A stretch of 64,000 nt of DNA from Rubinisphaera margarita (GTDB taxonomy: Bacteria; Planctomycetota; Planctomycetia; Planctomycetales; Planctomycetaceae). Shown in pieces: positions 10,776 through 20,700 of this stretch. Within the stretch, counting starts at the first letter, position 1. Each line of letters opens with the position of its first letter. The notes below the pieces were generated by a model. It saw nothing but the letters and a program-made list of their open reading frames with translations, searched no databases and had not been told where the DNA came from. The position numbers and the translations under genes are program-made. The stretch lies in assembly GCF_022267515.1 (NCBI RefSeq), contig NZ_JAKFGB010000012.1, forward strand, positions 558,001-622,000, read 5' to 3'.

Positions 10776-12298
10776 TGAGAGTGACTCTGTTTGTCATCGC
10801 CAGTCTGCTGGTCGACCAGCTTTCCAAAATCTGGGCACAGAAAACCCTGATCGGCCGTCCTGCGGAATCATTCTTTGCAGATACATTTCGTCTTGTCTAC
10901 GCCGAGAACATGGGCACATTTCTCGGGCTCGGGGCAAATGCTCCGCTCATGGTCCGATTTACGCTGACCGTAATCGTCAACGCCATATTGCTGGGCGGGA
11001 TTGTGACTGTCCTGTTACGGAAGAAGAACCTCAAAACCGGCGAACGCTGGGGGCTGGCCATCGTACTCGCCGGAGGGCTGGGGAATATGATCGACCGATT
11101 GTTTCGTCAGGGGATTGTGATCGACTTTATGAACCTCGGGGTCGGTCCGGTTCGCACAGGGATCTTCAACATTGCCGATGTGTTGATTACCTGGGGCGTT
11201 GTGCAGCTCGCGATCTGCTGGTGGTCCGGCACGGCTCGAGAGACTCCCGCTTCCGAGCAACACACGGACAATAAGAAGAACGTGATTCCGGTGAAGCTTT
11301 CCGCTCTGCTGCTCGTCCTGTCGATTGGGGGTGGCGCACATGCCCAGGCTGACACCGTCGTCTATCGGTCGGGCTCGCTGGGAGGACGGATCGCCCTGAA
11401 TGGGCAGATTCTCGACTTCAACCAGCGACAAATGTCCTTCCGTGTGAAGTCGCCCGACACGATCAAGGAAATTCCCACCGAGGATGTCGTCGCTTATCTC
11501 GCCGATCGGAAAGAGCCCCATCAGAAAGCCCTGGAAGCTCTCCGAGACGGAAGCTTTGCCGAGGCCGATCGTCTGCTGGGCGATGCGCTGGCTGCGGAGC
11601 CGCGAATGTGGATGCAGCGGGAAATCCTGGCCAGTCAGATTGAAGTCGCCGTGAATCGAGGCGAATGGCTTCAGGCCCGTTTGAGATACGACAATTTGCT
11701 GAAACGCGATACGGAATCCCGAAGTCTCGATCTGATTCCCCTGCACTGGCACGATGAGCAGCTCACAGCCTCGGAGCGATCCTGGGCTCTGGAAACCCTG
11801 GCGGCCGAGGAATCGATTGATCGACTGACCACGTCGCTCTGGCTGCGGAATTCGTATGATCGCCTGATCGCCTGCAGCTGGCTGCTCGTGTCGCCAGATC
11901 AGGGATCGAAGGCTGAAAAGATGATCCGGGAGCTGCTATACAGTCCAGTCCCTGAGATTCGCAGTCTGGCCCGTTGTCAGCTCTGGCGGCGGGAGCTTCT
12001 GGAACGGGATCTGGTCGATGGCGATCTGGAACGCTGGGAGCGGCAACTTATCGATCTGTCGGAGTCGTACCGCAGCGGTCCGATGTTCGTGCTCGGCCGA
12101 GGCTATGAGCGAATTGTGCAGAAGGAACTGGCGTCTGCCCGATATCTGTGGTTGACGATGATTGATGCGCGAAACGTCCCACTAACCCGGACGGCCACAC
12201 TCCGCACCGCTGATCTGTTGGAATCGCTGGGGCAACTGGAACGAGCCGAGCAGTTGCGGCAGGAAGCCGCTTCCCGATTCCCGGTCGTTGTCGAGTAA
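10775..12298 (+). CDS. lspA: Lipoprotein signal peptidase fused to a TPR-like exported domain
   Basis: Residues 1-155 are signal peptidase II: four hydrophobic segments, DQLSK near the N-terminus and the catalytic aspartates in GNMIDR (D107) and FNIADV (D135). It should cut signal peptides from prolipoproteins. There is no stop. The frame continues through a hydrophobic stretch ending GGAHA (residues 171-190), which looks like a signal peptide, into about 315 residues of helical, TPR-like sequence. Either this is a true fusion of 507 residues or a second product starts internally, for example at GTG 11282. The usual length for LspA is about 160-200 residues. Confidence 0.85.
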   Translation: MRVTLFVIASLLVDQLSKIWAQKTLIGRPAESFFADTFRLVYAENMGTFLGLGANAPLMVRFTLTVIVNAILLGGIVTVLLRKKNLKTGERWGLAIVLAGGLGNMIDRLFRQGIVIDFMNLGVGPVRTGIFNIADVLITWGVVQLAICWWSGTARETPASEQHTDNKKNVIPVKLSALLLVLSIGGGAHAQADTVVYRSGSLGGRIALNGQILDFNQRQMSFRVKSPDTIKEIPTEDVVAYLADRKEPHQKALEALRDGSFAEADRLLGDALAAEPRMWMQREILASQIEVAVNRGEWLQARLRYDNLLKRDTESRSLDLIPLHWHDEQLTASERSWALETLAAEESIDRLTTSLWLRNSYDRLIACSWLLVSPDQGSKAEKMIRELLYSPVPEIRSLARCQLWRRELLERDLVDGDLERWERQLIDLSESYRSGPMFVLGRGYERIVQKELASARYLWLTMIDARNVPLTRTATLRTADLLESLGQLERAEQLRQEAASRFPVVVE

Positions 12299-12373
12299 AT
12301 CTGGTCTGGATGCGACCATCGGCTGTGGACTAATATCTGTCACACCACAACTTCTTGATGAAAACCACTGAAT

Positions 12374-14224
12374 ATGGCGGTCTTACGAGATCGCTCACCG
12401 GCAAATGGATGTGCCATGACGAACGTTTTTCGCCACCAGCTGATTCTGCTGCTGACGTGCGGCTGCGTGTTCTTCTTCAATCTGGGCGGAGCCCGACTCT
12501 TCGATGAAGACGAACCGAAGAACGCGGAATGCGGTCGCGAAATGCATGAACGGGGCGACTGGATCGTTCCGACTTACAATTACGAGCTGCGGACGGACAA
12601 GCCGATCATGCTCTACTGGCTGATGTTGACCTCATTTGAGGTGTTTGACGTCAGCGAATTCTCGGCTCGTTTGCCGTCGGCAATCATGGCGACCGGCACC
12701 GTGCTGCTGGTGTATCACATCGGTCGGATGATGTTTGGTCATGCCGTGGGACTCTGGGGCGGACTGATCCTGGCGTCCGGATTGATGTTTGTGACGAGCA
12801 GCCGGATTTCGACGCCCGATGCCACGCTCATCTCGTTCATCACGCTGTCGATCTTCCTGTTTGTCCGCTCGCAGGTTCGGACAGAAAAGGGTTGGGCGAC
12901 TCCCGATGAAACGCAGGGGCCTCGTGCGTTCATGCCACAGCGGTATTGGGGCTTTCTGGCCCTTTATGCGGTGATGGGGCTGGCGGTTCTCACCAAAGGA
13001 CCTGTCGGATTTTTGCTCCCCTGCGCCGTAATTGGTCTGTATCTAATGTGTCGCGCAGGTGCCCCCTATCTGCCGGTGGGGCTGGACTGGCGGAAGCCGT
13101 TCGATTTGGCTGATGAACTCCTGCATTATCTGGTTTCATTCTTCGCTCCATCGCGATTCTTCCCGGCTCTGTGGGCGATGCGGCCCTTAACGCTGGTCGC
13201 CGTTCTCGCGCTGGTCGCTCTGCCATGGTACATCACTGTCGGCATCGTGACCGACGGGGCCTGGCTGGAGGGCTTTCTGGGAGGCCACAACGTTGGTCGC
13301 TTTTCTTCAGCGATGGAGGGACACAGCGGACCGATCTTCTACTATGTCGTCGCAATCATGGCTGGGTTTTTTCCCTGGTCGGTCTTTTTGCCGATCACGC
13401 TGTATCTGGCCGTTATGAAACGCTGGAAGTGGCCGCAGGATCATCAGGGGCTGCTGTTTCTGCTCTGCTGGGCCGGCGTTTATGTCGTGTTCTTCTCAAT
13501 CGCTCAGACCAAACTGCCAAACTACGTTCTCCCCGCTTATCCGCCACTGGCTCTGCTGACTGCCTGGATGTTGGTTCGCTGGCAGGAAGGGGAGATCGAA
13601 TTGCCGGAGTGGGCTTACGTATGGGGTGCACGTTCGCTGATGATCGCCGGAGCCGTGCTGATTGTCGCGTTCCCGATTGTGGCCTGGCTGCTGTTGCCGG
13701 GATACTGGGCCGTGGGACTTGTCGGCGTGCTGCCAATTCTGGCTGGCCTCTGGATGATTCGTCACGACCCGAGTGATGACCGCACACCCGTGCTCAACGG
13801 ACTTGGCATCTGTGCGGTGGGACTCGTACTCGCAGCCTTTTCAGGCGCAGCCCCATGGATCAGTCAGGCACAGGACAGCAGTTTGCTGGGACTGGCCGTA
13901 AACGAAAAGACAGACCGAGCCGTGCCAATGGCGACGTACCGATATTTTGCACCCAATCTTCCCTTCTATGCTCAGCGACCTGTGCTTCGGTATCATTCCG
14001 TCGAGGAGATCCAGTCGTTCTGGGAGACGAATCCCGAGGGCGTTCTCTGCATTCAGAAAGCGGATCTGGCCGAACTGCACGACGTTCTGCCCAAGTCGAC
14101 GGTTGTGCTCGATGAAGCGGATCGTTTTCTGCGGCCAGGTTCGGTGCTGCTTCTGGCTAAGAACGGGGATCGATTCCGCACGGCCGCTGCGCCGGTTCGC
14201 TCGCTTGAGTCCGTGATTCGCTAA
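12374..14224 (+). CDS. ArnT/PMT-like glycosyltransferase
   Basis: A 616-residue, multi-helix membrane protein of the GT83/dolichyl-phosphate-mannose transferase group. The first loop contains DEDEPKNAE, the acidic catalytic pattern of ArnT-like enzymes. About 11-12 hydrophobic segments are followed by a C-terminal soluble domain (about 500-616). It probably transfers a sugar from a polyprenyl-phosphate carrier to an envelope acceptor; the substrate cannot be told. An alternative ATG at 12416 would remove 14 residues and fits the short cytoplasmic tail of homologues; neither start has a strong ribosome site. Confidence 0.8.
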   Translation: MAVLRDRSPANGCAMTNVFRHQLILLLTCGCVFFFNLGGARLFDEDEPKNAECGREMHERGDWIVPTYNYELRTDKPIMLYWLMLTSFEVFDVSEFSARLPSAIMATGTVLLVYHIGRMMFGHAVGLWGGLILASGLMFVTSSRISTPDATLISFITLSIFLFVRSQVRTEKGWATPDETQGPRAFMPQRYWGFLALYAVMGLAVLTKGPVGFLLPCAVIGLYLMCRAGAPYLPVGLDWRKPFDLADELLHYLVSFFAPSRFFPALWAMRPLTLVAVLALVALPWYITVGIVTDGAWLEGFLGGHNVGRFSSAMEGHSGPIFYYVVAIMAGFFPWSVFLPITLYLAVMKRWKWPQDHQGLLFLLCWAGVYVVFFSIAQTKLPNYVLPAYPPLALLTAWMLVRWQEGEIELPEWAYVWGARSLMIAGAVLIVAFPIVAWLLLPGYWAVGLVGVLPILAGLWMIRHDPSDDRTPVLNGLGICAVGLVLAAFSGAAPWISQAQDSSLLGLAVNEKTDRAVPMATYRYFAPNLPFYAQRPVLRYHSVEEIQSFWETNPEGVLCIQKADLAELHDVLPKSTVVLDEADRFLRPGSVLLLAKNGDRFRTAAAPVRSLESVIR

Positions 14225-14425
14225 CGCCAATTCTGCGGGAAAGTCGGCGACTCTCCAGTCGGTTTGCCACCTGTTCAGTGTGCCAAAGCGTCGCGGTTGC
14301 GGACTGTCTGCCGACCGGCGGAGCCATTCTGCCGATGTCCTTGTGGTTCGCTCCATCCCATGTATCATGGCCGCCAGACGTCCTGTGGGGACGAAGTTAC
14401 TTCTTTGAGTTGATAGGAATCAGGC

Positions 14426-15433
14426 GTGATGTCATATCACGAGTTCACCGGGCCCCGGGCCATGCCATTTCAGGCGCCTCAGGGGGATCTGGCCGTACTC
14501 GCCGGTTCAGCGAATCAGCAGCTGGCACGATCCATTGCTTCCCGGCTGGGGATCTCACTCACACCGGCTGAAACCCACATGTTCAGCGATGGGAATGTTT
14601 TCGTCCGTGCGCTGGAGAACGTTCGGGGGCGTGACTGCTACATCATTCAGGGGGTGCATCATCCGGTGAACGACAACTTCATGGAGTTGTTGTTCTGGAT
14701 CGATGCTCTGAAACGCGCCAGTGCGCAGAATGTGACGGCTGTCGTTCCGTACTTCAGTTATGCCAAGGGAGATAAGAAGGACGAGCCACGGGTTTCGATT
14801 CGAGCCCGCGTCTGTGCCGATGCGATCGAACAGGCCGGAGCCGATCGTTGTCTCATGATGGATCTGCACAGTCCACAGATTCAGGGATTCTTCCACATCC
14901 CGGTCGACCATCTTTACGGTCGATACGTGCTGGCCAATCACATTGGCTCGCTGGGAATTCCCAATCTCGTGATCTGCAGTCCCGACGTCGGCTTCGCGAA
15001 AGGAGCTTCGGCGTTCGCCCGGTTGCTTGGTGTGCCGGTCGTCATCGGCAACAAGGAACGCGCGGACCATACGGAGAACGCGGAAGTCCTGGAAATTATC
15101 GGAGACGTCAAAGACAAAAACGTCGTCATCGTCGATGACTTCACAATCTCCGGCGGCACACTGATTTCGATGGCCGAACTGCTGAAAGATCGGGGCGCTA
15201 ACGAGATCTACGCGGCTGTCTCTCACGCTGCCCTGACCCTGGCAGCCGTGCCGAAGATTATGGCCAGCCCGATCACGAAGCTGTTCTCGACCGACACGAT
15301 TGAACCGCTGCCGGTTGATGCCTGCCCGAAGCTGCACGTGGTGACCGTCGCTGACGTCTTTGCCGCGGCGATCCGGTCGGTACACGATCGGACCAGTGTG
15401 AGCATGCTGTTCCCGGAAGGTCCGAAGACCTAG
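14426..15433 (+). CDS. prs: Ribose-phosphate pyrophosphokinase
   Basis: Makes PRPP from ribose-5-phosphate and ATP, feeding nucleotide, His and Trp synthesis. The 335-residue protein has the ATP/Mg region PYFSYAKGDKKDEP, the DLHSPQIQGFF signature and a PRPP-binding loop VVIVDDFTISGGTL. The loop differs from the usual DDxxDTaGT, and PYFSYAKGDKK differs from the common PYFGYARQDRK, so it belongs to a divergent class. GTG 14426 or ATG 14429 can start it; AGGAA lies 6 or 9 bases upstream. Confidence 0.88.
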   Translation: MMSYHEFTGPRAMPFQAPQGDLAVLAGSANQQLARSIASRLGISLTPAETHMFSDGNVFVRALENVRGRDCYIIQGVHHPVNDNFMELLFWIDALKRASAQNVTAVVPYFSYAKGDKKDEPRVSIRARVCADAIEQAGADRCLMMDLHSPQIQGFFHIPVDHLYGRYVLANHIGSLGIPNLVICSPDVGFAKGASAFARLLGVPVVIGNKERADHTENAEVLEIIGDVKDKNVVIVDDFTISGGTLISMAELLKDRGANEIYAAVSHAALTLAAVPKIMASPITKLFSTDTIEPLPVDACPKLHVVTVADVFAAAIRSVHDRTSVSMLFPEGPKT

Positions 15434-15625
15434 AGCAGTTTACTTTTTGGTGTGACCGTTCGGTCCGCGAAAGATGCAGCGTTTCAGGCGATTCAACGCT
15501 CATTCGCGGACATACGGTAGAGCGATCCGCTCTAGGCGACGGAATCAACTCTGAGACGCCTCTGGATACGAGCGTGGGCGGACCGTCCGTTAGGGACGGC
15601 CTTCATAATTATGTCTGAAGCAGCA

Positions 15626-15663
15626 AAAAAGGCTGACACAGCATTTCGCCGTCCCAGCCTTTT
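15626..15663 (-). terminator. Intrinsic terminator for sodA (convergent with prs)
   Basis: AAAGGCTG (15628-15635) pairs with CAGCCTTT (15655-15662). Read leftward the stem is followed by a run of U. It sits 34 bp past the sodA stop and may also stop prs transcripts. A second small hairpin, CCGTCC/GGACGG, lies at 15583-15599. Confidence 0.75.
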
Positions 15664-15696
15664 CCGATTTCTCATTCCACTTGCGTGGAGTGATGA

Positions 15697-16305
15697 CTAC
15701 TTCGCAGCTTCGAAGCGCTTGGCGACGGCATCCCAGTCGACAACGTTCCAGAATGCAGAGATGTAGTCCGGGCGCTTGTTCTGGTAGTTCAGATAGTAGG
15801 CATGTTCCCAGACGTCGAGACCGAGGACCGGCGTATGTCCTTCGGACAGCGGCGTGTCCTGATTCGGCGTGCTTTCGATGTGAATATCGCTGCCTTTGAC
15901 ACAGAGCCAGGCCCAGCCACTTCCGAAGCGGGTCGCGGCTGCGTTGGCGAATTCAGTCTTGAAGTTATCGAACGAGCCGAACTTGCTGTCGATGGCCGAT
16001 GCCAGTTCGCCAGAAGGCGAGCCGCCGCCGTTCGGACTCATGATGGTCCAGAACAGCGAGTGGTTGGCGTGCCCGCCACCGTTGTTACGGACCACGGTGC
16101 GAATGTTCTCCGGAACCGAATTCAGGTCCCGCATCAGTTCTTCGATCGACTTCGATGCCAGCTCGGGATGTCCTTCGAGGGCGTCGTTGACTTTGTTGAT
16201 ATAGGCCTGGTGGTGTTTGGTGTGATGGATCTCCATCGTGCGGGCATCGATATGCGGTTCGAGGGCATCGTATGCGTACGGGAGATCCGGGAGGGAGTAA
16301 GCCAT
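15697..16305 (-). CDS. sodA: Superoxide dismutase, Fe/Mn family
   Basis: A 202-residue cytoplasmic enzyme that converts superoxide to peroxide and oxygen. The family start YSLPDLPYAYDALEPHID is complete, with metal ligands in MEIHHTKHH, GHANHSLFW and the closing DVWEHAYY motif. The ATG at 16305 has AAAGGA upstream; a longer upstream frame is not supported. The 197 bp to exbD is a divergent promoter region. No secretion signal is present. Confidence 0.95.
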   Translation of the reverse strand: MAYSLPDLPYAYDALEPHIDARTMEIHHTKHHQAYINKVNDALEGHPELASKSIEELMRDLNSVPENIRTVVRNNGGGHANHSLFWTIMSPNGGGSPSGELASAIDSKFGSFDNFKTEFANAAATRFGSGWAWLCVKGSDIHIESTPNQDTPLSEGHTPVLGLDVWEHAYYLNYQNKRPDYISAFWNVVDWDAVAKRFEAAK

Positions 16306-16502
16306 GTGTTGTCCTTTCTCGACAGGTTCCTGGTGGCAATATAGAATGACTTGCTCAGCGGCAGACCATCTTTGTTGCGATCGTTCTTCTCTTCCGGCCG
16401 ACAATTCCGTCGACCTCTCTTCGATTGTAGGTTTCTGGTTTAACCGCACAAGGGCGATGAGCCTGTTCCCTGTCACAAAGTCCATTACCGGAACGTGAGC
16501 AC

Positions 16503-16961
16503 ATGAAGGGCGGCTTTCTGAGTGGTACAACTTCCGCGAAGCGACGCTCTTCGCAGGAAGCAGACCTCGACATCACTCCCATGATCGACGTCACCTTTCT
16601 TCTGTTGATTTTCTTCATGGTCACCTCCACGATGCAGTCGACGCCGGCGATCGATTTGCCGGTTGCGCATCACGGAGTTGGCGTCAGTCGTTCCGAAAAC
16701 GTGATTGTTTCCGTTATTGATCAGGACGGTATTCCTCTCCTGATGGCTGGGGAGCCCCCTGCGCCCGAGATGACCCTGGATGAGATCACTCAGCACGTGC
16801 GGCAACAGGTCGACCTGGGTAAGTCAGGTATTATCGTGAAGGCGTCGGGAACGATTCCGTCAGGATATATCAAACAACTTACGCAACGGCTGCAGGCGCT
16901 TGGCGAAGTGCGTTTTCACTATGCCGTCAGTGAACAGAATCCTTCGTCGCCATCTCCCTGA
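16503..16961 (+). CDS. exbD: ExbD/TolR-family protein
   Basis: A 152-residue single-pass protein. A short cytoplasmic tail and the helix PMIDVTFLLLIFFMVTS, with the conserved Asp that carries protons, are followed by an external domain. ExbD works with an ExbB ring to use the proton gradient for energising outer-membrane or envelope processes. No ExbB/TolQ gene lies beside it. A second exbD begins 45 bp downstream. Confidence 0.85.
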   Translation: MKGGFLSGTTSAKRRSSQEADLDITPMIDVTFLLLIFFMVTSTMQSTPAIDLPVAHHGVGVSRSENVIVSVIDQDGIPLLMAGEPPAPEMTLDEITQHVRQQVDLGKSGIIVKASGTIPSGYIKQLTQRLQALGEVRFHYAVSEQNPSSPSP

Positions 16962-17006
16962 GAATTGACCCCTGTCGCATCCACCTCGTTTGACGCCGGT
17001 TTATTT

Positions 17007-17723
17007 ATGCCGATTCGTTTCCGCTGCGAACATTGTCAGCAGTTGATGAGCATCACCCGGAAAAAAGCCGGGCAGCTCACACAATGCCCGAAATGCGGCG
17101 AGGAAACCCACGTTCCGGAATTGCAGAGTGCGAAGCGCAAGGATCCGCCCGCGGTATTCGTCGATGAAGAACCGTCCGGGATTGGACTCGAACCCGCGCC
17201 GGAACCGACTCAGAAAAGGACATCGTCTCCTGAAGCACAAGCCGAGCGCCGGGTCGTTGAAGCGGATGACAATGAAGATGACGAACCTGGTTTCGTGCTT
17301 CGCAGAATTCAGAGCGATCTGGATGAGATGGACCTCACGCCGATGGTCGATGTGACGTTCCTGCTGCTCATTTTCTTCATGGTGACGGCTTCATTCTCGA
17401 TCGAGAAATCGATCGAAGTGCCCGTTCCCGATCCCGATCAACAAGGAGCCTCGCAGACGGTCATGCCGCTCGAAGAGCTCGAGGATCAGTCGATCCTTGT
17501 CGAAATCGACGCCGCAAACCGTTACTTTATCGAGTCAGAAGTTGTTGAGGATCCCCGAGATTTGCCGCAGCTTCTGGCCGAAGTGAGAACACGGGATTCC
17601 AAGAGCGAAGTCATTATCAAAGTCGACGAGCGATCGCATCATGAAGCGATCGTTGCGGCAATCGACGCCGCTCAGGAAGTCGGAATGCAGCGAATCCGCT
17701 GGGGAGTCATGCCGGAACAATGA
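17007..17723 (+). CDS. ExbD-family protein with an N-terminal zinc ribbon
   Basis: A 238-residue protein that combines a four-Cys zinc ribbon (C7, C10, C27, C30) with an acidic linker (about 40-105) and an ExbD helix carrying the Asp in PMVDVTFLLLIFFMVT, then an external domain. The ATG at 17007 is chosen over the upstream TTG because the zinc ribbon begins immediately after it. The ribbon would lie in the cytoplasm. The role is unknown; pairing with the preceding exbD in one proton-driven complex is an inference. Confidence 0.8.
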   Translation: MPIRFRCEHCQQLMSITRKKAGQLTQCPKCGEETHVPELQSAKRKDPPAVFVDEEPSGIGLEPAPEPTQKRTSSPEAQAERRVVEADDNEDDEPGFVLRRIQSDLDEMDLTPMVDVTFLLLIFFMVTASFSIEKSIEVPVPDPDQQGASQTVMPLEELEDQSILVEIDAANRYFIESEVVEDPRDLPQLLAEVRTRDSKSEVIIKVDERSHHEAIVAAIDAAQEVGMQRIRWGVMPEQ

Positions 17724-17799
17724 CCCTGGCCTGGACGACTGCAGGAACGGGACGAACGACGCCAGATGAGTGGAACCAACCGGAGTAGATGCGGACGCG

Positions 17800-20700
17800 A
17801 TGGCTTATCTGGAAATTCATCTCGATGACACGACCCGTCAACAGAAGCTGGCCCGCAAAGAGCCGGTGACGATCGGGCGACATACTTCCAACACAGTCGT
17901 GGTGGACGACGAAAGCGTGCCGCTCTTGCTGGCTCGCGTGTTGTGGAACAAGAAAGCTCGACGCTTTGAAGTCTCCGCTGCGTCGGAAGAGGATCTTCTG
18001 ATCGGCGGCAAGGCTATCCGATCCAAGATTCTCAAGGACAAAGACGAAATCACGTACGGTCGTTTCAAAGCCGTCTACTTTGATGTTGATGAGAGTGTCG
18101 ACATCGTTCCGATGGACGAGGCTGAGGATGATCTCGATGAGATCGATAAGACTTCTGCGGTTGTGCAGGAGGAGACTGTCGGACCGGAGGGGACTCCGTC
18201 TGCTTCAGAAGGCGAGGAAACGCAGCCCTCCGATGCTCCGGGCATGGAACCGGAAGCGGCTGAAGGAACTCCGGATGTCAAACCAGAGAAGGTCGCCAGA
18301 AAAACCTCGGCAAAGTCGCTCGCAGCCGTAAAGCTCGCCCGTCCTGATCGGCAGATGGAAGACGAGTCGGTGAAAGCCTGGCTGACCCGCTCGCGGCGGC
18401 CTGGCGAACGGGACGCTGTACGCTCTCCGCTCACCACGACACTGACGATCGTCGGCTTCATTCTGGTGATCGCAGCCGGAGGTTTCTATCTGCTCATCGG
18501 ACGGCAGACGGCTCAACTGGCGTATCAGGACGCGAAAGATGATCGCGAGCAACGGAAGTACGCCCAGGCGATTGCCAAGTACGAACAGTTTCTCTCGGAC
18601 TACCCGTCTCACAAGTTGGCGAAAGAGGCCCGGGTTGAACTTGCGTTTTCTCGAATCGACCGGCAGCTTTCCGGAGCGGGAGCAAGTCTCGAAGGGGCGA
18701 TTGCCGCCACGAATAGTTTCATCGATCAATTTCGCAATAACGAAAACTTCCGCGACTGGTATCCCCTGTTGTCGACGTATGCGATGCGGATTGCCCAGGA
18801 TGGATATCGTCAGGCGAGCCGTACGCATGATCCTCAGTTTCTGGAACTGGGGGATCAGGGCAGACAGCTGTTCGTGCGGTTCAAAGCGACCGATGGCTCC
18901 AATGACAATAATGAAGCCGAGATTGAGACCGCTCGTCGCACCGCTCTGGCCGATTTACTGGAGTACGACGTGCTTCAGGAGAGTCTCGCCAGACTCGATT
19001 CCGCACTAAAGAAGAAGGATGCTCCCGCGACATTCCAGGTCTTCCGGGAAGCGGTGGCCCGTTATCCTTCGTTCGCCGAACGCAACGAGTTGGTGACGCG
19101 GGTCCGTTCGGCACTCGGCATCGAGCAGACGAATGTGAAAACGGTCGAGGCGCCCTCGGAGCCTGCCGTCGTCGACGATCAGTCGTCGACACCCGGTCAG
19201 CAGGTGTTTCTGATCGACCTCCAGCGAAACAGACCGGATGTCACTTCCGACGAGACTCCGGTCTGGTATCTGGCGGACGGCGGCTGCACCGCAGTGGACC
19301 GGATGACGGGACAACCGAGATGGCGGATTGAGACGGGTGAACCGTTGGCTTTTGAACCAATCGGAGTCGAGACTCGCTTCGCCTGTTGGCTTCTTCCGGT
19401 TGATGACGGATTTGGTGTGGCTCTGGTGCGTCGAGCCGACGGAGAAGTGCAATGGCGGCGGCGATTCCCCGCCGGGGTTCTGACCGAGCCGACGGTCACC
19501 GAGAATACGGTCTTCGTGACGACCGATGACCGGCGGATGACCGCGATCCAGCTGGAGACGGGAGAAACCGTCAGGTCGCTGGAATTTCCGCAGCAGATTT
19601 CGGCTCCAGTGACCGTTCTCGACAGCCGGTCTCTTTGTTGCGTGGGGACTCAGGATGTTCTGTATTTCATCGACCGACAGACGTGGGAGTGCTCCGAAGT
19701 TCGGTATCTCGGTCATGCTCCGGGCACGGTGACGCTTCGGCCGCTCACCGTCGCCGATGTGCTGCTGACCACGGAGAAGGACCAATTGCGCTCCAGTCGA
19801 ATTCGTGTTCTGCGGTGGAGTGAGAAGCAGTGGAACTTCGAGATCGTCCAGTCTCAGAGACTGCCGGGGATCGCGCTCGGTCATCCGGTGCTTTGGGGAG
19901 ACCGGCTGTTCGTGGAAATGAACGGGCCGCAGATTGCTGCCTGGCAGCTTTCGGACAATCCGGCCGATCCGTTTCTGCGGCGAATCACCAATGCCTCCGT
20001 CCCCTACTCTGCTGATGTGCGGCTGTACCTGAAGCCCTTCGAAGGGGACCGTCTGCTGGTCGCCGGTGAGGACCTGCGGACGCTGACTCTGCTGACCAGT
20101 GCCTTCGATCAGTCCAAGTCGACAGTCGATCTGGGACGAAGTACGCAGAGTCTGCAGACGTTCGCGGGGAATTCATTCGCGGCGGGCCGCAAAGATCCCA
20201 GGATCGGCTCCACTCTGTTGCATTACAACTTCCTGCAGGACGAAACGTACTGGGTGCTGTCGACCTCGATGGATCCCGTAGCCGTTGTCCCTCGGCCAGA
20301 TCCCTCGCAGGCTCCGTTCTGCATTGATTTCAATGGAAGACTCTTCGATGTTGGCCGTGCATCAAATGGTCCATACTCAATGGTCACGCCGACGGAATCA
20401 ATCTTCGCCGGTTCGAGCGGCCCCCAGAACGGTTCAAGTCGACAGATCTATGCTTTACGAGATTCATCCGAGCCGCATGTGGTGTTTGTTCGTGGGAATG
20501 CCTGCAAGCTTCTCGGACATACAGGACAGGTGACACGGAGTATCACACTCCCGGAACCCTGCGAGCGTGAGCCGCTTCTGGCAGGCGATCGAATGCTCTG
20601 GACTGGCACCAGTGGGGTTCATTCCACGCCGTTGAACGAAGCCGGCGTGGCGATCGATCCCTGGCGGTTCCCTCAAGTCGCCGAACAGGAGCAACGATCC

